A stretch of DNA of 64,000 nt from an uncultured Oscillospiraceae bacterium (GCA_902490585.1 CABUEI010000006.1:35893-99892), one strand, 5' to 3'. Shown: positions 52,791-62,145, numbered from the stretch's first letter. Made by a program: numbers and translations. Notes: a model not told the origin generated them from the letters alone.

Positions 52791-53342
52791 ATGCTATACA
52801 TAATGCGCCACGGCAAAACCGAGTGGAACAAAAAGAAGAAGCTACAGGGCAGAACTGATATCCCGCTGTGCGAAGAGGGAATAGAAATGGCTGAAAAGGC
52901 ACAGGAAGAATATAAGGACGTTCATCTTGATGTATGTTACTGTTCGCCGCTTATCCGTGCAAGAAAAACAGCTGAGATAGTCCTTCGGGGAAGAGATATC
53001 CCGATAATTCCCGATGACAGATTAATGGAAATGAGCTTCGGAGAATATGAGGGGCTTGAAAACTGTCTTGAGGCATACGACAGCCCGATAAATATTCTTT
53101 TCTATCACCCGGAGCAGTATACAAGCTCAATAGGCGGAGCAGAAACACTTGACGAGCTGTTCAAGAGAACTGGCGAATTTCTCGACAAGGTGGTTTATCC
53201 GCAGGTAGAACAGGGTAAGGATATTCTTATAGTCGGACACGGTGCGATGAATGCAAGTATCGTATGCCAAGTGAAGAATTTACCCGTATCGGAGTTCTGG
53301 AGTGCAGGACTTGCCCAGTGCAAGATGATGAGGCTTTTGTGA
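52791..53342 (+). CDS. Histidine phosphatase (phosphoglycerate mutase-like)
   Basis: 183 residues. The phosphate-accepting His is in IMRHGKTEWN (RHG motif, residue about 7), with YCSPLIRARKTAEIV and the second His in ILIVGHGAMN. Family members remove phosphate from sugars, cobalamin precursors or nucleotides; nothing here decides which. It lies 19 bases after the U32-like gene and 2 bases before the next gene. Confidence 0.9.
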   Translation: MLYIMRHGKTEWNKKKKLQGRTDIPLCEEGIEMAEKAQEEYKDVHLDVCYCSPLIRARKTAEIVLRGRDIPIIPDDRLMEMSFGEYEGLENCLEAYDSPINILFYHPEQYTSSIGGAETLDELFKRTGEFLDKVVYPQVEQGKDILIVGHGAMNASIVCQVKNLPVSEFWSAGLAQCKMMRLL

Positions 53343-53344
53343 TT

Positions 53345-53551
53345 ATGAGTAAGTATGATTCATTATGGGAATATATCGGAAAATGCGGTAAGCATGACAT
53401 TACGCTGACTTACGAAGAGATAGAGAAGATTTGTGGTGTACCTATAGACCATTCATTTCTGACATATAAGAAAGAACTTAACGATTACGGGTACAGGGTT
53501 GAGAAAATATCAATGAAAAACAGGACGGTGCGGTTTACCGAAAATGAGTGA
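53345..53551 (+). CDS. Small DUF7662-like protein
   Basis: 68 residues from ATG 53345. The pattern SKYDSLWEYIG, LTYEEIEKICGVPIDHSFL is that of the small domain found in many bacteria that begins with SKYDPL (DUF7662, from memory). No catalytic residues known. It starts 2 bases after the phosphatase stop and overlaps the NUDIX gene by 8 bases, so the set is translated as a unit. Confidence 0.65.
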   Translation: MSKYDSLWEYIGKCGKHDITLTYEEIEKICGVPIDHSFLTYKKELNDYGYRVEKISMKNRTVRFTENE

Positions 53552-54185
53552 AAATAAGAGTGAAATAATGAGCGACAAGTGGGTGGATTATGCGGTGCGT
53601 ATCCAGAGCATAGCACAGGCAGGTCTTGAATACGCAAAGGATAAATTTGATATAGAACGCTACAGGGAACTGAGGAGAATTTCCGCCGAAATGATTGCGG
53701 ATAAAACCGATATTCCGATAGAAAAGGTGTATGATCTGTTCTGCAATGAAAGCGGATATCAGACGCCGAAAATTGATACAAGAGCGGCTGTTTTCATTGA
53801 CGGAAAAATATTGCTCGTCCACGAAAGCAACGGCACATGGTCACTCCCGGGCGGATGGTGTGATGTCGATCAGACAGTCGCAAGCAACGCCGAAAAGGAA
53901 GTAAGAGAAGAAACAGGACTTTCGGTACATTGCGAAAAGCTGATTGCGGTACAGGATTGGCGAAAACACAATGCCGTGAATCACCCTTACGGAGTTATGA
54001 AGTGCTTTGTGATGTGCGGATACGACGGCGGACATTTTGAAGAGAATATCGAAACCACTGAGATAAAATTATTTGGCAGGAAAAATCTGCCTGAAAATCT
54101 TGCGAGAGAAAAAACTACCAAGGAGCAGATTTTGATGTGTTTCGATTATTATGATAATGCAGATAAGCAGACTTTATTTGAATAA
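53544..54185 (+). CDS. NUDIX hydrolase with N-terminal NUDIX_N-type domain
   Basis: 213 residues from ATG 53544, overlapping the upstream stop; ATG 53568 is an alternative. An N-terminal helical domain (about 10-65) as in ADP-ribose/CoA-type clostridial NUDIX proteins is followed by the NUDIX box: GGWCDVDQTVASNAEKEVRE and the ETGL end (GX5EX7REUXEEXGU). It hydrolyses nucleoside diphosphates linked to other moieties; substrate unknown. Last gene of the unit. Confidence 0.88.
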   Translation: MSENKSEIMSDKWVDYAVRIQSIAQAGLEYAKDKFDIERYRELRRISAEMIADKTDIPIEKVYDLFCNESGYQTPKIDTRAAVFIDGKILLVHESNGTWSLPGGWCDVDQTVASNAEKEVREETGLSVHCEKLIAVQDWRKHNAVNHPYGVMKCFVMCGYDGGHFEENIETTEIKLFGRKNLPENLAREKTTKEQILMCFDYYDNADKQTLFE

Positions 54186-54196
54186 AATGTAATTAA

Positions 54197-54252
54197 AAGG
54201 GAAATTGTTCGTTGCTGTGCGGTTTTTGTGCACAGATGTACAATATTCCCTT
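54197..54252. other. Structured leader upstream of feoA
   Basis: Three nested arms pair: AAGGGAA with TTCCCTT, TTGT with ACAA, CTGTGC with GCACAG, around a 9-base loop. No T-run follows, so it is not a simple terminator. It may be an RNA element in the feoA leader or a transcribed end of the NUDIX mRNA. Confidence 0.45.
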
Positions 54253-54370
54253 GTGCAAACGCCGGGAAAGTCTTTTTACGGCAACTTTCACAGAGCAAAA
54301 CAATATTAACGCTTTTTGGCTTCATTTCATAAGCTGGCGTATAGCCCGGAGTATGAAAGGAGGCATTGCG

Positions 54371-54595
54371 GTGAAAAATCTTTCGGAACTTGAAAGAGAT
54401 GAAAATTGCAGGGTGGAAAGGCTGTCACTTGCAGGAGATATGACAAGACGGCTCATGGATCTGGGTTTTACAAAGGGCGCAAAGGTTACCTGCGTGTTGT
54501 GCGGTAGCGGAATAAAGGCATATCTTGTAAGAGGTGCAGTCATAGCACTCAGGAATGAAGACAGCAGAAAAGTACAGGTAAGCAAAATAAATTGA
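54371..54595 (+). CDS. FeoA-domain protein
   Basis: 74 residues from a GTG with AAAGGAGG upstream; an ATG overlapping that RBS at 54353 is unlikely. SH3-like FeoA fold: SLAGDMTRRLMDLGFTKGAK and KAYLVRGAVIALRNEDSRKV. FeoA helps the ferrous iron transporter FeoB, but no feoB is next to it, so it is an orphan here; it may pair with a distant FeoB or bind another partner. Confidence 0.85.
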   Translation: MKNLSELERDENCRVERLSLAGDMTRRLMDLGFTKGAKVTCVLCGSGIKAYLVRGAVIALRNEDSRKVQVSKIN

Positions 54596-54626
54596 AATAA
54601 ATTTCAGAAAAAATTTCGTAAACTTG

Positions 54627-54655
54627 TAGACAAACGGCTGAAAATATAGTATAAT
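54627..54655 (+). promoter_or_regulatory. Promoter of the pyr operon
   Basis: TAGACA, 17-base spacer, TATAAT, about 165 bases before the pyrC start. Confidence 0.8.
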
Positions 54656-54753
54656 AAAATGACTATGGAAATAGGCGCAAATGTGCAACCTACACATTGA
54701 CACATCTGTCGTAAAATGGAAACAGTTATCTGCCGGGAGCGGATATGAAAATC

Positions 54754-54801
54754 AAAGCCACGTTTTTCATCGTCAAAGAAGAAAAACGTGGCTTTTGTGC
54801 A
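54754..54801 (+). promoter_or_regulatory. Terminator-like hairpin in the pyrC leader (possible attenuator)
   Basis: AAAGCCACGTTTTTC pairs with GAAAAACGTGGCTTT, 15 pairs, followed by a short T-run, about 20 bases before the pyrC RBS. Position suits transcription attenuation. I could not find a convincing PyrR-binding loop. Confidence 0.5.
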
Positions 54802-54819
54802 AAAATGCGAGGTGCTTTA

Positions 54820-56097
54820 ATGACAATTTTACTGAAAAACGGTCATGTAGTTGATTATGTGAACAGTTTTGAGGGCAAGACGGACATACTTATAAGGGAC
54901 GGCTTTATCCGTGCGCTCGGCGAGAACCTTGAGAGTGATGACAAGGACACCAAGGTCATCGACTGTAACGGACTTACGGTAATACCGGGTATATGCGATA
55001 TGCACGTTCATTTAAGAGATCCCGGTCAGACATATAAAGAGGACATTTTTACAGGCTGTGAAGCGGCTGTGGCAGGCGGTGTAACAGCACTCGCCTGTAT
55101 GCCCAATACCAAGCCTCCCGTTGACAACAAGGAAACGGTAAAATACATTCTCGACAAGGCTAAGAAAGCCAAGGCAAAGGTTTACCCCGTCGGCTGTATA
55201 ACAAAGGGTATGCAGGGCAAGGAGCTGTGCGACTATGACGAGCTGAAAGCGGCTGGCTGTGTTGCGGTAAGCGACGACGGCAGACCCGTTGAGTCGGCTA
55301 ATATGATGGCGCAGGCTATGGTAAAGGCTCACTATGCAGGACTGAAAGTCATTTCGCACTGCGAGGATCTTGAAATCATAAACGGCGGTATAATCAATAA
55401 GGGAAAGATCTCTCAGCAGCTCGGCGTAAAGGGCATGAGCAGACTGAGCGAGGATATAATCACGGCAAGAGAACTTGCAATAGCTCAGGATACACAGATG
55501 CCGATACACATCGCACACGTTTCGACAAAGGGCAGTGTAAACACGATCAGAGGCAATACTCATATCGGTGTTATGTGCACTTGCGAAACCGCTCCGCACT
55601 ACTTCATGATGACAGACGAAAAGCTGTTATCGAGAGATGCGGACTACAGAATGAACCCTCCGCTTCGTGAAGAGGATGACGTTATGGCAATCATCGCCGC
55701 TATAATAGACGGTACTATCGACTGCATAGTCACTGACCACGCTCCGCACAGCGCAGAGGAAAAGGCAGACTTTGAAAAGGCACCCAACGGTGTTGTAGGT
55801 ATGGAAACCTCGCTTGCCGCAACGCTTACGGGACTTTATCACACAGGTGCTATAAGCCTTATGCACATAGTACGACTTATGTGCGTAAACCCCAGAAAGA
55901 TACTGGGCATTGAGGGCGGCTCACTCGGTATAGGCGATATTGCCGATATCGCAATATTTGACGCAGACGAGAGCTGGACAGTCGATCCCGCAAAGCTTCA
56001 CTCAAAGTCAAAGAACACCTGCTTCAAGGGTATGACCTTAAAGGGCAGAGTAAAGTACACACTGGTAAACGGAAAAATAGTATACGAGGACAAGTAA
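54820..56097 (+). CDS. pyrC: Dihydroorotase, class I
   Basis: 425 residues from ATG 54820 (GAGGTG upstream). An in-frame ATG at 54745, itself with a GGGAG before it, would add 25 residues across the leader hairpin; that extension is not in the family. Metal motif DMHVHLRDPG, the carbamylated-Lys region, HIAHVST and VTDHAPHS are intact. It closes carbamoyl-aspartate to dihydroorotate. First gene of the pyr operon. Confidence 0.95.
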   Translation: MTILLKNGHVVDYVNSFEGKTDILIRDGFIRALGENLESDDKDTKVIDCNGLTVIPGICDMHVHLRDPGQTYKEDIFTGCEAAVAGGVTALACMPNTKPPVDNKETVKYILDKAKKAKAKVYPVGCITKGMQGKELCDYDELKAAGCVAVSDDGRPVESANMMAQAMVKAHYAGLKVISHCEDLEIINGGIINKGKISQQLGVKGMSRLSEDIITARELAIAQDTQMPIHIAHVSTKGSVNTIRGNTHIGVMCTCETAPHYFMMTDEKLLSRDADYRMNPPLREEDDVMAIIAAIIDGTIDCIVTDHAPHSAEEKADFEKAPNGVVGMETSLAATLTGLYHTGAISLMHIVRLMCVNPRKILGIEGGSLGIGDIADIAIFDADESWTVDPAKLHSKSKNTCFKGMTLKGRVKYTLVNGKIVYEDK

Positions 56098-56139
56098 GCT
56101 CCGATATACTTGAAATAAATACAAAGGATGGATACGAAA

Positions 56140-57072
56140 ATGTCAATGGATAATCTTCTTCGTGCAATCTGCGAAAAGCAGAACCCTACAGTTGCAGGAC
56201 TTGATCCCAAGCTTGACTATGTACCTCAGTACATAAAGGACAAGGCTTTCAACAAGTACGGCGAAACACTCAAAGGTGCGGCAAAGGCCATACTTGAATT
56301 CAACAAGTGCCTTATTGACGCTCTCCACGAGGTAGTTCCCGCAGTAAAGCCCCAGGCGGCTTATTATGAAATGTACGGCACAGCAGGAATCAAGACACTG
56401 TACAAGACTCAGGAATATGCAAGAAGCAGAGGTATGTATGTTATCACAGACGGTAAGCGTAACGATATAGGTACAACTATGGAAGCGTATGCCGCTGCGC
56501 ATCTGGGCAAGGTAAAGGTAGGAAACGAGGAATACGAGCCTTTTATGGGTGACGCTCTGACAGTAAACGGATACCTCGGAAGCGACGGTATCAATCCTCT
56601 TATAAAGGTGTGCAAGGAAAACGACAAGGGCATTTTCGTACTGGTAAAGACATCAAACCCCTCAAGCGGAGAACTTCAGGATCTGCTGATAGACGGTGTT
56701 CCCGTATATGAGAGAATGGGTAATATGTGTGAAAAGTGGGGAGAGGAGCTTCCCGGCAAGTACGGCTATTCGGGCGTAGGCGCAGTAGTAGGTGCGACAT
56801 ATCCCGAACAGATCGCCGAGCTTCGTGAAAAGCTCCCCCACACATTCTTCCTTATCCCCGGCTACGGCGCACAGGGCGCTACAGCAAAGGATATCGCCGC
56901 CGCATTCGATAAGAACGGTCTGGGCGGTATAGTAAACAGCTCAAGAGGAATAATGACAGCATATAAAAAAGAAGGCTGTGACGAGCACGACTTCGCAGGT
57001 GCGGCATTCAGAGAAGCACTGCGTATGAGAGATGAGATAATGGGCTTTGTCGGAAAGATACAGCTCCCTTAA
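56140..57072 (+). CDS. pyrF: Orotidine 5'-phosphate decarboxylase
   Basis: 310 residues from ATG 56140 (AAAGGATGG upstream); ATG 56128 overlaps that signal. Long, type 2 PyrF as in mycobacteria and Clostridia: VAGLDPKLDYVP, ITDGKRNDIGTTMEAYA (the catalytic Lys-Asp-Lys region DGKRND) and TSNPSSGELQDL. It makes UMP. Lies 42 bases after pyrC and 42 before carA. Confidence 0.94.
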   Translation: MSMDNLLRAICEKQNPTVAGLDPKLDYVPQYIKDKAFNKYGETLKGAAKAILEFNKCLIDALHEVVPAVKPQAAYYEMYGTAGIKTLYKTQEYARSRGMYVITDGKRNDIGTTMEAYAAAHLGKVKVGNEEYEPFMGDALTVNGYLGSDGINPLIKVCKENDKGIFVLVKTSNPSSGELQDLLIDGVPVYERMGNMCEKWGEELPGKYGYSGVGAVVGATYPEQIAELREKLPHTFFLIPGYGAQGATAKDIAAAFDKNGLGGIVNSSRGIMTAYKKEGCDEHDFAGAAFREALRMRDEIMGFVGKIQLP

Positions 57073-57114
57073 AGTGATAGAACAAAAAAGAAATATATGA
57101 AAGGAACGAATTAA

Positions 57115-58233
57115 ATGGACTTAAAGGCTAACAAAGCAAAGACCGCATATCTGATACTTGCAGACGGAACAGTGTTCACGGGCAAGAGCTTCGGCTGTGA
57201 GGGCGAGGTCGTAGGCGAGATAGTTTTCACAACCGCAATGACAGGTTATGAAGAAACGCTGACAGACCCCAGCTACTGCGGACAGATCGTAACGCAGACA
57301 TTTCCTCTTATCGGTAACTACGGCGTAAACGATGAGGACTACGAATCAAAGACGAGCGTGGTAAGCGGTTATATCGTGCGTGAATACTGCGAGGTACCGT
57401 CAAACTTCCGCTGTGAAGGCGACATAGACGGCTTTCTGAAAAAGCACAACATCATCGGACTGTTCGGAATAGATACAAGAAGACTTACAAGAATAATCCG
57501 TGAAACAGGCGTTATGAACGGCATGATCACAACAAGCGAGCCGACAGACGAATTCAAGGCACAGGCACTTGAAAGGATAAGGGCTTATGTTGTAGGTCCT
57601 GTTGTGCCGAAGGTAAGCGTAAAGCAGCCTGAGAAGTTCAGTGCCGAAAACGGCAAATACAAGGTTGCGCTTATGGACTACGGTTATAAGTTCAATATAA
57701 GACGTGAGCTTGTAAAAAGAGGCTGTGACGTGACGGTATTCCCCTACGACACAAGTGCGGAGGAAATACTGAAATTCGCTCCGGACGGCATAATGCTTTC
57801 AAACGGACCCGGAGATCCGCAGGACAACACGGTATCCATAAATACGTTGAAGGAGCTTATCCCTCACAAGATACCTACATTTGGCATCTGCCTCGGTCAT
57901 CAGCTTTTAGCACTTGCAAACGGGGCTACCACTGTCAAGCTGAAATACGGTCACAGAGGCGGAAACCAGCCTGTAACCGATGTTACTGTTGACAGAACAT
58001 TCATCACATCGCAGAACCACGGTTATGCGGTCGTAAGCGACAGCCTTCCCGAAAGTGCAGGCAAGGTAAGCCATATCAACGGAAACGATAAGACCTGCGA
58101 GGGTGTTATGTACACGAATGCACCTGCGTTCACTGTGCAGTTCCACCCCGAAGCGTGCGGAGGCCCGCATGACACTGCGTATCTGTTTGATAAATTTATC
58201 AGTCTGATGGAGGAGAATAAGAAATGCCGTTAA
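57115..58233 (+). CDS. carA: Carbamoyl phosphate synthase small subunit
   Basis: 372 residues. N-terminal YLILADGTVFTGKSFG and the GYEETLTDPSY stretch, glutaminase with Cys in FGICLGHQLL, and VQFHPEACGGPHDT at the end. It releases ammonia from glutamine for CarB. The stop overlaps the carB start by 10 bases. Placed in the pyr operon, it serves pyrimidine synthesis; whether it also feeds arginine synthesis cannot be told. Confidence 0.96.
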   Translation: MDLKANKAKTAYLILADGTVFTGKSFGCEGEVVGEIVFTTAMTGYEETLTDPSYCGQIVTQTFPLIGNYGVNDEDYESKTSVVSGYIVREYCEVPSNFRCEGDIDGFLKKHNIIGLFGIDTRRLTRIIRETGVMNGMITTSEPTDEFKAQALERIRAYVVGPVVPKVSVKQPEKFSAENGKYKVALMDYGYKFNIRRELVKRGCDVTVFPYDTSAEEILKFAPDGIMLSNGPGDPQDNTVSINTLKELIPHKIPTFGICLGHQLLALANGATTVKLKYGHRGGNQPVTDVTVDRTFITSQNHGYAVVSDSLPESAGKVSHINGNDKTCEGVMYTNAPAFTVQFHPEACGGPHDTAYLFDKFISLMEENKKCR

Positions 58234-61200
58234 GAAGTGATATAAAGAAAGTTCTCGTTATAGGCTCGGGTCCTATCGTAATCGGACAGGCTGCTGAATT
58301 TGACTATGCGGGAACGCAGGCGTGCCGTGCGCTTAAAGCAGAGGGTCTTGAGGTCGTACTTATAAACTCAAACCCCGCTACCATCATGACGGACAAGCAC
58401 ATGGCGGACAAGATATACATTGAACCGCTGACGCTTGATGTAGTAAAGAAGATAATCAAGATAGAAAAGCCTGACAGCATTCTGTCAACGCTCGGCGGTC
58501 AGACGGGTCTTACCCTTTCAATGCAGCTTGCTGAGGAAGGCTTCCTTGCCGAGAACGGTGTAAAGCTGCTCGGTGCAAATCCCGAAACTATACACAAGGC
58601 AGAGGACAGACAGGCGTTCAAGGATACTATGGAGGCTATAGGCGAGCCGTGTATTCCCTCAAAGGTAGTTGAAACCGTTGAGGACGCTTTGGATTTTGCC
58701 GAGGTTATACACTATCCCGTAATTGTACGTCCTGCGTTCACGCTCGGCGGTACAGGCGGCGGTATTGCATACAACAAGGACGAATTACACGAAATCGCAA
58801 CAAACGGTCTGCGTCTTTCACCTATCACACAGATACTTGTTGAAAAGTGTATTTCAGGTTGGAAGGAAATCGAGTTTGAGGTTATCCGTGACGCAAAGGG
58901 CAACGTTATCACAGTCTGCTCAATGGAAAACTTCGACCCCGTCGGCGTTCATACAGGCGACAGTATCGTTATCGCTCCTGCCGTTACACTTGCCGATAAG
59001 GAATATCAGATGCTGAGAACAGCGGCGCTGAACATTATCCAGGCTCTTAAAGTAGAGGGCGGTTGTAACTGCCAGTTCGCATTAAAGCCTGACAGCTTTG
59101 AATACTCGGTAATCGAGGTAAACCCCAGAGTTTCACGTTCATCGGCACTTGCATCAAAGGCTACAGGTTATCCTATAGCAAAGGTTGCGACAAAGATTGC
59201 AATCGGCTATTCGCTTGATGAGATAGTAAACCAGGTAACAGGCAAGACATACGCCTGCTTCGAGCCTGCACTCGACTATGTAGTAGTAAAGTTCCCAAAG
59301 TGGCCTTTCGATAAGTTCGTATACGCAAAGAAAACGCTCGGTACACAGATGAAGGCTACCGGTGAGATCATGGCTATCGGTACAAGCTTTGAAGAAGCTA
59401 TGATGAAGGCTGTACGTTCAATAGAACTTGGCATGGACACGATGCGTAAAAAGGCTTTCAAGAAGCTGACAGACGAAGAAGTAAGAGCAAAGCTTCACGA
59501 TGTCGATGTTGACCGTTCTTTCTGCGTATTCGAAGCACTGAGAAGAGGCTTCAGCGTTCAGGAGATACATGATATAACAACTATAGACAAGTGGTTTATA
59601 ACAAAGCTCAAGAACCTTGCAGAGCTTGAGCTGTGGCTTGAGGACGGCGAACTTACACAGGAAAAGTATGACCTTGCAAAGAAGTACAGCTACCTTGACA
59701 GGACTATCGAGAAGCTGTCCGGTCAGAAGCTTGCTGACAAGGGCATAAAGACACGTCACGCAGTATACAAGATGGTTGATACCTGTGCCGCAGAGTTCTC
59801 GGCTGAAACACCCTACTTCTACAGCACTTATGACGATGAAAACGAGGCTGCGGAATTTATCGAGCAGCACCCGACAGATAAAAAGAAGATAATAGTTTTC
59901 GGCTCAGGTCCTATCAGAATAGGTCAGGGTATCGAGTTCGACTACTGCTCGGTACACTGCGTATGGGCGCTCAAGGAAATGGGTTATGAGGCTATAATCT
60001 GCAACAACAACCCCGAAACAGTTTCAACAGACTTTGATACAGGTGACAGACTTTATTTCGATCCGCTGACATTTGAAGATGTCGACTCGCTGATAGCTAC
60101 CGAAAAGCCTTACGGCGTTGTAGTACAGTTCGGCGGTCAGACCGCTATCAAGCTGACAAAGCACTTACAGGAGAGCGGTGTCAGAATACTCGGTACATCT
60201 GCCGAAAGCATTGATGACGCAGAGGACAGAGAGAAGTTCGACGAACTGCTTGAAAAGTGTGAGATCCCTCGTCCTAAGGGACATACGGTATTCACGACCG
60301 AGGAAGCACTCAAAGCCGCAAACGAGCTTGGCTATCCTGTTCTGCTCCGTCCGTCATACGTTCTGGGCGGTCAGAATATGATAATCGCTCACTGCGACAG
60401 CGATGTTACAGAGTATATGACGATCATCACGGCTACAGAGCTTGAAAACCCTGTGCTGATAGATAAGTATCTTATGGGTACTGAGGTCGAGGTTGACGCT
60501 ATCTGCGACGGCACGGACTTCCTTATCCCAGGTATTATGGAGCATATCGAGCGTGCCGGCGTTCACTCGGGCGACAGTATCTCGGTATATCCTGCACAGA
60601 CACTGTCCGATAAGATAAAGAGCACGATAGTAACATACACAGAGCGTCTTGCTAAGGCACTTAACGTAATCGGTCTTGTAAATATCCAGTATGTTGTATA
60701 TAACAACGAGGTTTACGTTATCGAGGTAAACCCCAGATCTTCAAGAACAGTTCCTTATATCAGTAAGGTAACAGGCGTTCAGATGGTTGATATCGCTACA
60801 AAGATAATGCTCGGCGAAACTCTTAAAGAACAGGGTTATCACAGCGGTCTTTATCCTGTTGGCGACTATGTTGCTGTTAAGGTGCCGGTATTCAGCTTTG
60901 AAAAGCTCCACGACGTTGATACACAGCTCGGTCCCGAGATGAAGTCAACAGGTGAGGCACTCGGTATAGCAAAGACATTTGAAGAAGCTCTTTATAAGGG
61001 ACTTATTGCGGCAGGCTTCAAGATATTCAAGAAGGGCGGCGTAATGTTCACCGTTAAGAATTCGGACAAGCCCGAAATTATTCCGCTGGCAGAGAAGTTT
61101 GAAAAACTCGGATTTGAACTTTACGCTACAAGCGGTACGGCATCAATGCTGAACAGAAACATGATTGCTACAAACTTTACCTACCGTATACACGAGGACA

Positions 61201-61430
61201 AGGAGCCCAACGTAATCAGCCTGCTTGAAAGCGGCAAGATAAACTACGTTATCTCAACATCGGAAACAGGCAGAAAGCCTGCTCTTGACAGCGTTAAGAT
61301 AAGACGTAAGTCGGTTGAGCGTTCTATAGCTTGTCTGACATCTGTAGATACGGCAAACGCTCTTGTAAAGTGTATCGCTATGGATAAGACTGTAGACGAT
61401 CTCGAAATGGTAGATATAACAAAGATATAA
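58224..61430 (+). CDS. carB: Carbamoyl phosphate synthase large subunit
   Basis: 1068 residues, full length. Two ATP-grasp halves, each opening with a GSGPI-IGQ motif (IGSGPIVIGQAAEFDYAG near 12, FGSGPIRIGQGIEFDY near 558), and a C-terminal allosteric MGS-like domain (about 935-1068: FELYATSGTASMLN). Overlaps carA. It makes carbamoyl phosphate from bicarbonate, ammonia and two ATP. No defect seen. Confidence 0.97.
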   Translation: MPLRSDIKKVLVIGSGPIVIGQAAEFDYAGTQACRALKAEGLEVVLINSNPATIMTDKHMADKIYIEPLTLDVVKKIIKIEKPDSILSTLGGQTGLTLSMQLAEEGFLAENGVKLLGANPETIHKAEDRQAFKDTMEAIGEPCIPSKVVETVEDALDFAEVIHYPVIVRPAFTLGGTGGGIAYNKDELHEIATNGLRLSPITQILVEKCISGWKEIEFEVIRDAKGNVITVCSMENFDPVGVHTGDSIVIAPAVTLADKEYQMLRTAALNIIQALKVEGGCNCQFALKPDSFEYSVIEVNPRVSRSSALASKATGYPIAKVATKIAIGYSLDEIVNQVTGKTYACFEPALDYVVVKFPKWPFDKFVYAKKTLGTQMKATGEIMAIGTSFEEAMMKAVRSIELGMDTMRKKAFKKLTDEEVRAKLHDVDVDRSFCVFEALRRGFSVQEIHDITTIDKWFITKLKNLAELELWLEDGELTQEKYDLAKKYSYLDRTIEKLSGQKLADKGIKTRHAVYKMVDTCAAEFSAETPYFYSTYDDENEAAEFIEQHPTDKKKIIVFGSGPIRIGQGIEFDYCSVHCVWALKEMGYEAIICNNNPETVSTDFDTGDRLYFDPLTFEDVDSLIATEKPYGVVVQFGGQTAIKLTKHLQESGVRILGTSAESIDDAEDREKFDELLEKCEIPRPKGHTVFTTEEALKAANELGYPVLLRPSYVLGGQNMIIAHCDSDVTEYMTIITATELENPVLIDKYLMGTEVEVDAICDGTDFLIPGIMEHIERAGVHSGDSISVYPAQTLSDKIKSTIVTYTERLAKALNVIGLVNIQYVVYNNEVYVIEVNPRSSRTVPYISKVTGVQMVDIATKIMLGETLKEQGYHSGLYPVGDYVAVKVPVFSFEKLHDVDTQLGPEMKSTGEALGIAKTFEEALYKGLIAAGFKIFKKGGVMFTVKNSDKPEIIPLAEKFEKLGFELYATSGTASMLNRNMIATNFTYRIHEDKEPNVISLLESGKINYVISTSETGRKPALDSVKIRRKSVERSIACLTSVDTANALVKCIAMDKTVDDLEMVDITKI

Positions 61431-61442
61431 TGAGGTGCGATT

Positions 61443-62057
61443 TTGAGGACAGGCGAATATAAAGTAAAATTCAATTACACGATATTGAGGGGATTTATAG
61501 ACGCTTTCGGTCTTATAATGGCGGTACTTTTGTATCAGACAACATACGCATATTATTATCAGATGGCGCATCCGACAATGGTGCTGAATAACGTTTATCC
61601 TGACGGCTTACCTGCATATATGTGGATATGCGGAGGTATAGTGCCGTTTGTCGCACTTGTCGCACTTGTGTTCTCAGTGGTATATATGTTCATTCCGCAT
61701 AAGTCGAGGACGCTTGTGATTACGGCTGACAACGCACAGAAGTATTACGACAATCTGATGATAACAAACAGCTTGCTGAGAATACTTGTGCTTATGGCAC
61801 TGTGGGATTACACTTATATAACACAGAGCAACCTTATGGGTGCTATGGAATCGTGGTTCAGCCTTCAGACATTGCTTGACGTTATAGTGGGGTCGCTCGT
61901 TGTATACTTTATGTATGGCAGGCTGAAGGCGATAGCGAAGCCTGCAGACAGAAAGAAGAGCAACGTGATAAAGCCGAAGCAAAGCGAAAGCGATGATGAA
62001 GTGCTTACGGCGAAGGTGAAAATTGTCAAGGACGACAATACAATAATGCGTAGTTGA
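61443..62057 (+). CDS. Four-helix membrane protein of the pyr operon, unknown
   Basis: 204 residues from a TTG start (upstream GAGGTGCG). Four hydrophobic segments (about residues 12-35, 55-80, 98-117, 125-145) and a Lys-rich cytoplasmic tail. The layout resembles DUF2975-type proteins, but that is weak. It lies 12 bases after carB and is followed by a strong terminator, so the pyr operon is interrupted here. No role in pyrimidine synthesis is known; perhaps uptake or a passenger gene. Confidence 0.55.
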   Translation: MRTGEYKVKFNYTILRGFIDAFGLIMAVLLYQTTYAYYYQMAHPTMVLNNVYPDGLPAYMWICGGIVPFVALVALVFSVVYMFIPHKSRTLVITADNAQKYYDNLMITNSLLRILVLMALWDYTYITQSNLMGAMESWFSLQTLLDVIVGSLVVYFMYGRLKAIAKPADRKKSNVIKPKQSESDDEVLTAKVKIVKDDNTIMRS

Positions 62058-62073
62058 TTATGCAACAAGGAAG

Positions 62074-62112
62074 CAAGGCAACATGATATAATAACGTGTT
62101 GCCTTGATTTTT
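62074..62112 (+). terminator. Rho-independent terminator inside the pyr operon
   Basis: CAAGGCAACA / TGTTGCCTTG perfect 10-base stem, 13-base loop, followed by ATTTTT. It separates pyrC-carB-membrane protein from pyrKD. Readthrough or a separate promoter is needed for pyrKD. Confidence 0.85.
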
Positions 62113-62145
62113 ACACAGCGGCAAAACCGCAGGAAAGGAAAATAT

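Noticed and set aside
54745..54819. N-terminal extension of PyrC
   Set aside because: Runs through a hairpin, not shared with other dihydroorotases; ATG 54820 has a good RBS. A leader peptide remains possible.
54661..54820. PyrR-binding loop in the pyr leader
   Set aside because: I looked for the conserved anti-antiterminator sequence and found no convincing match.
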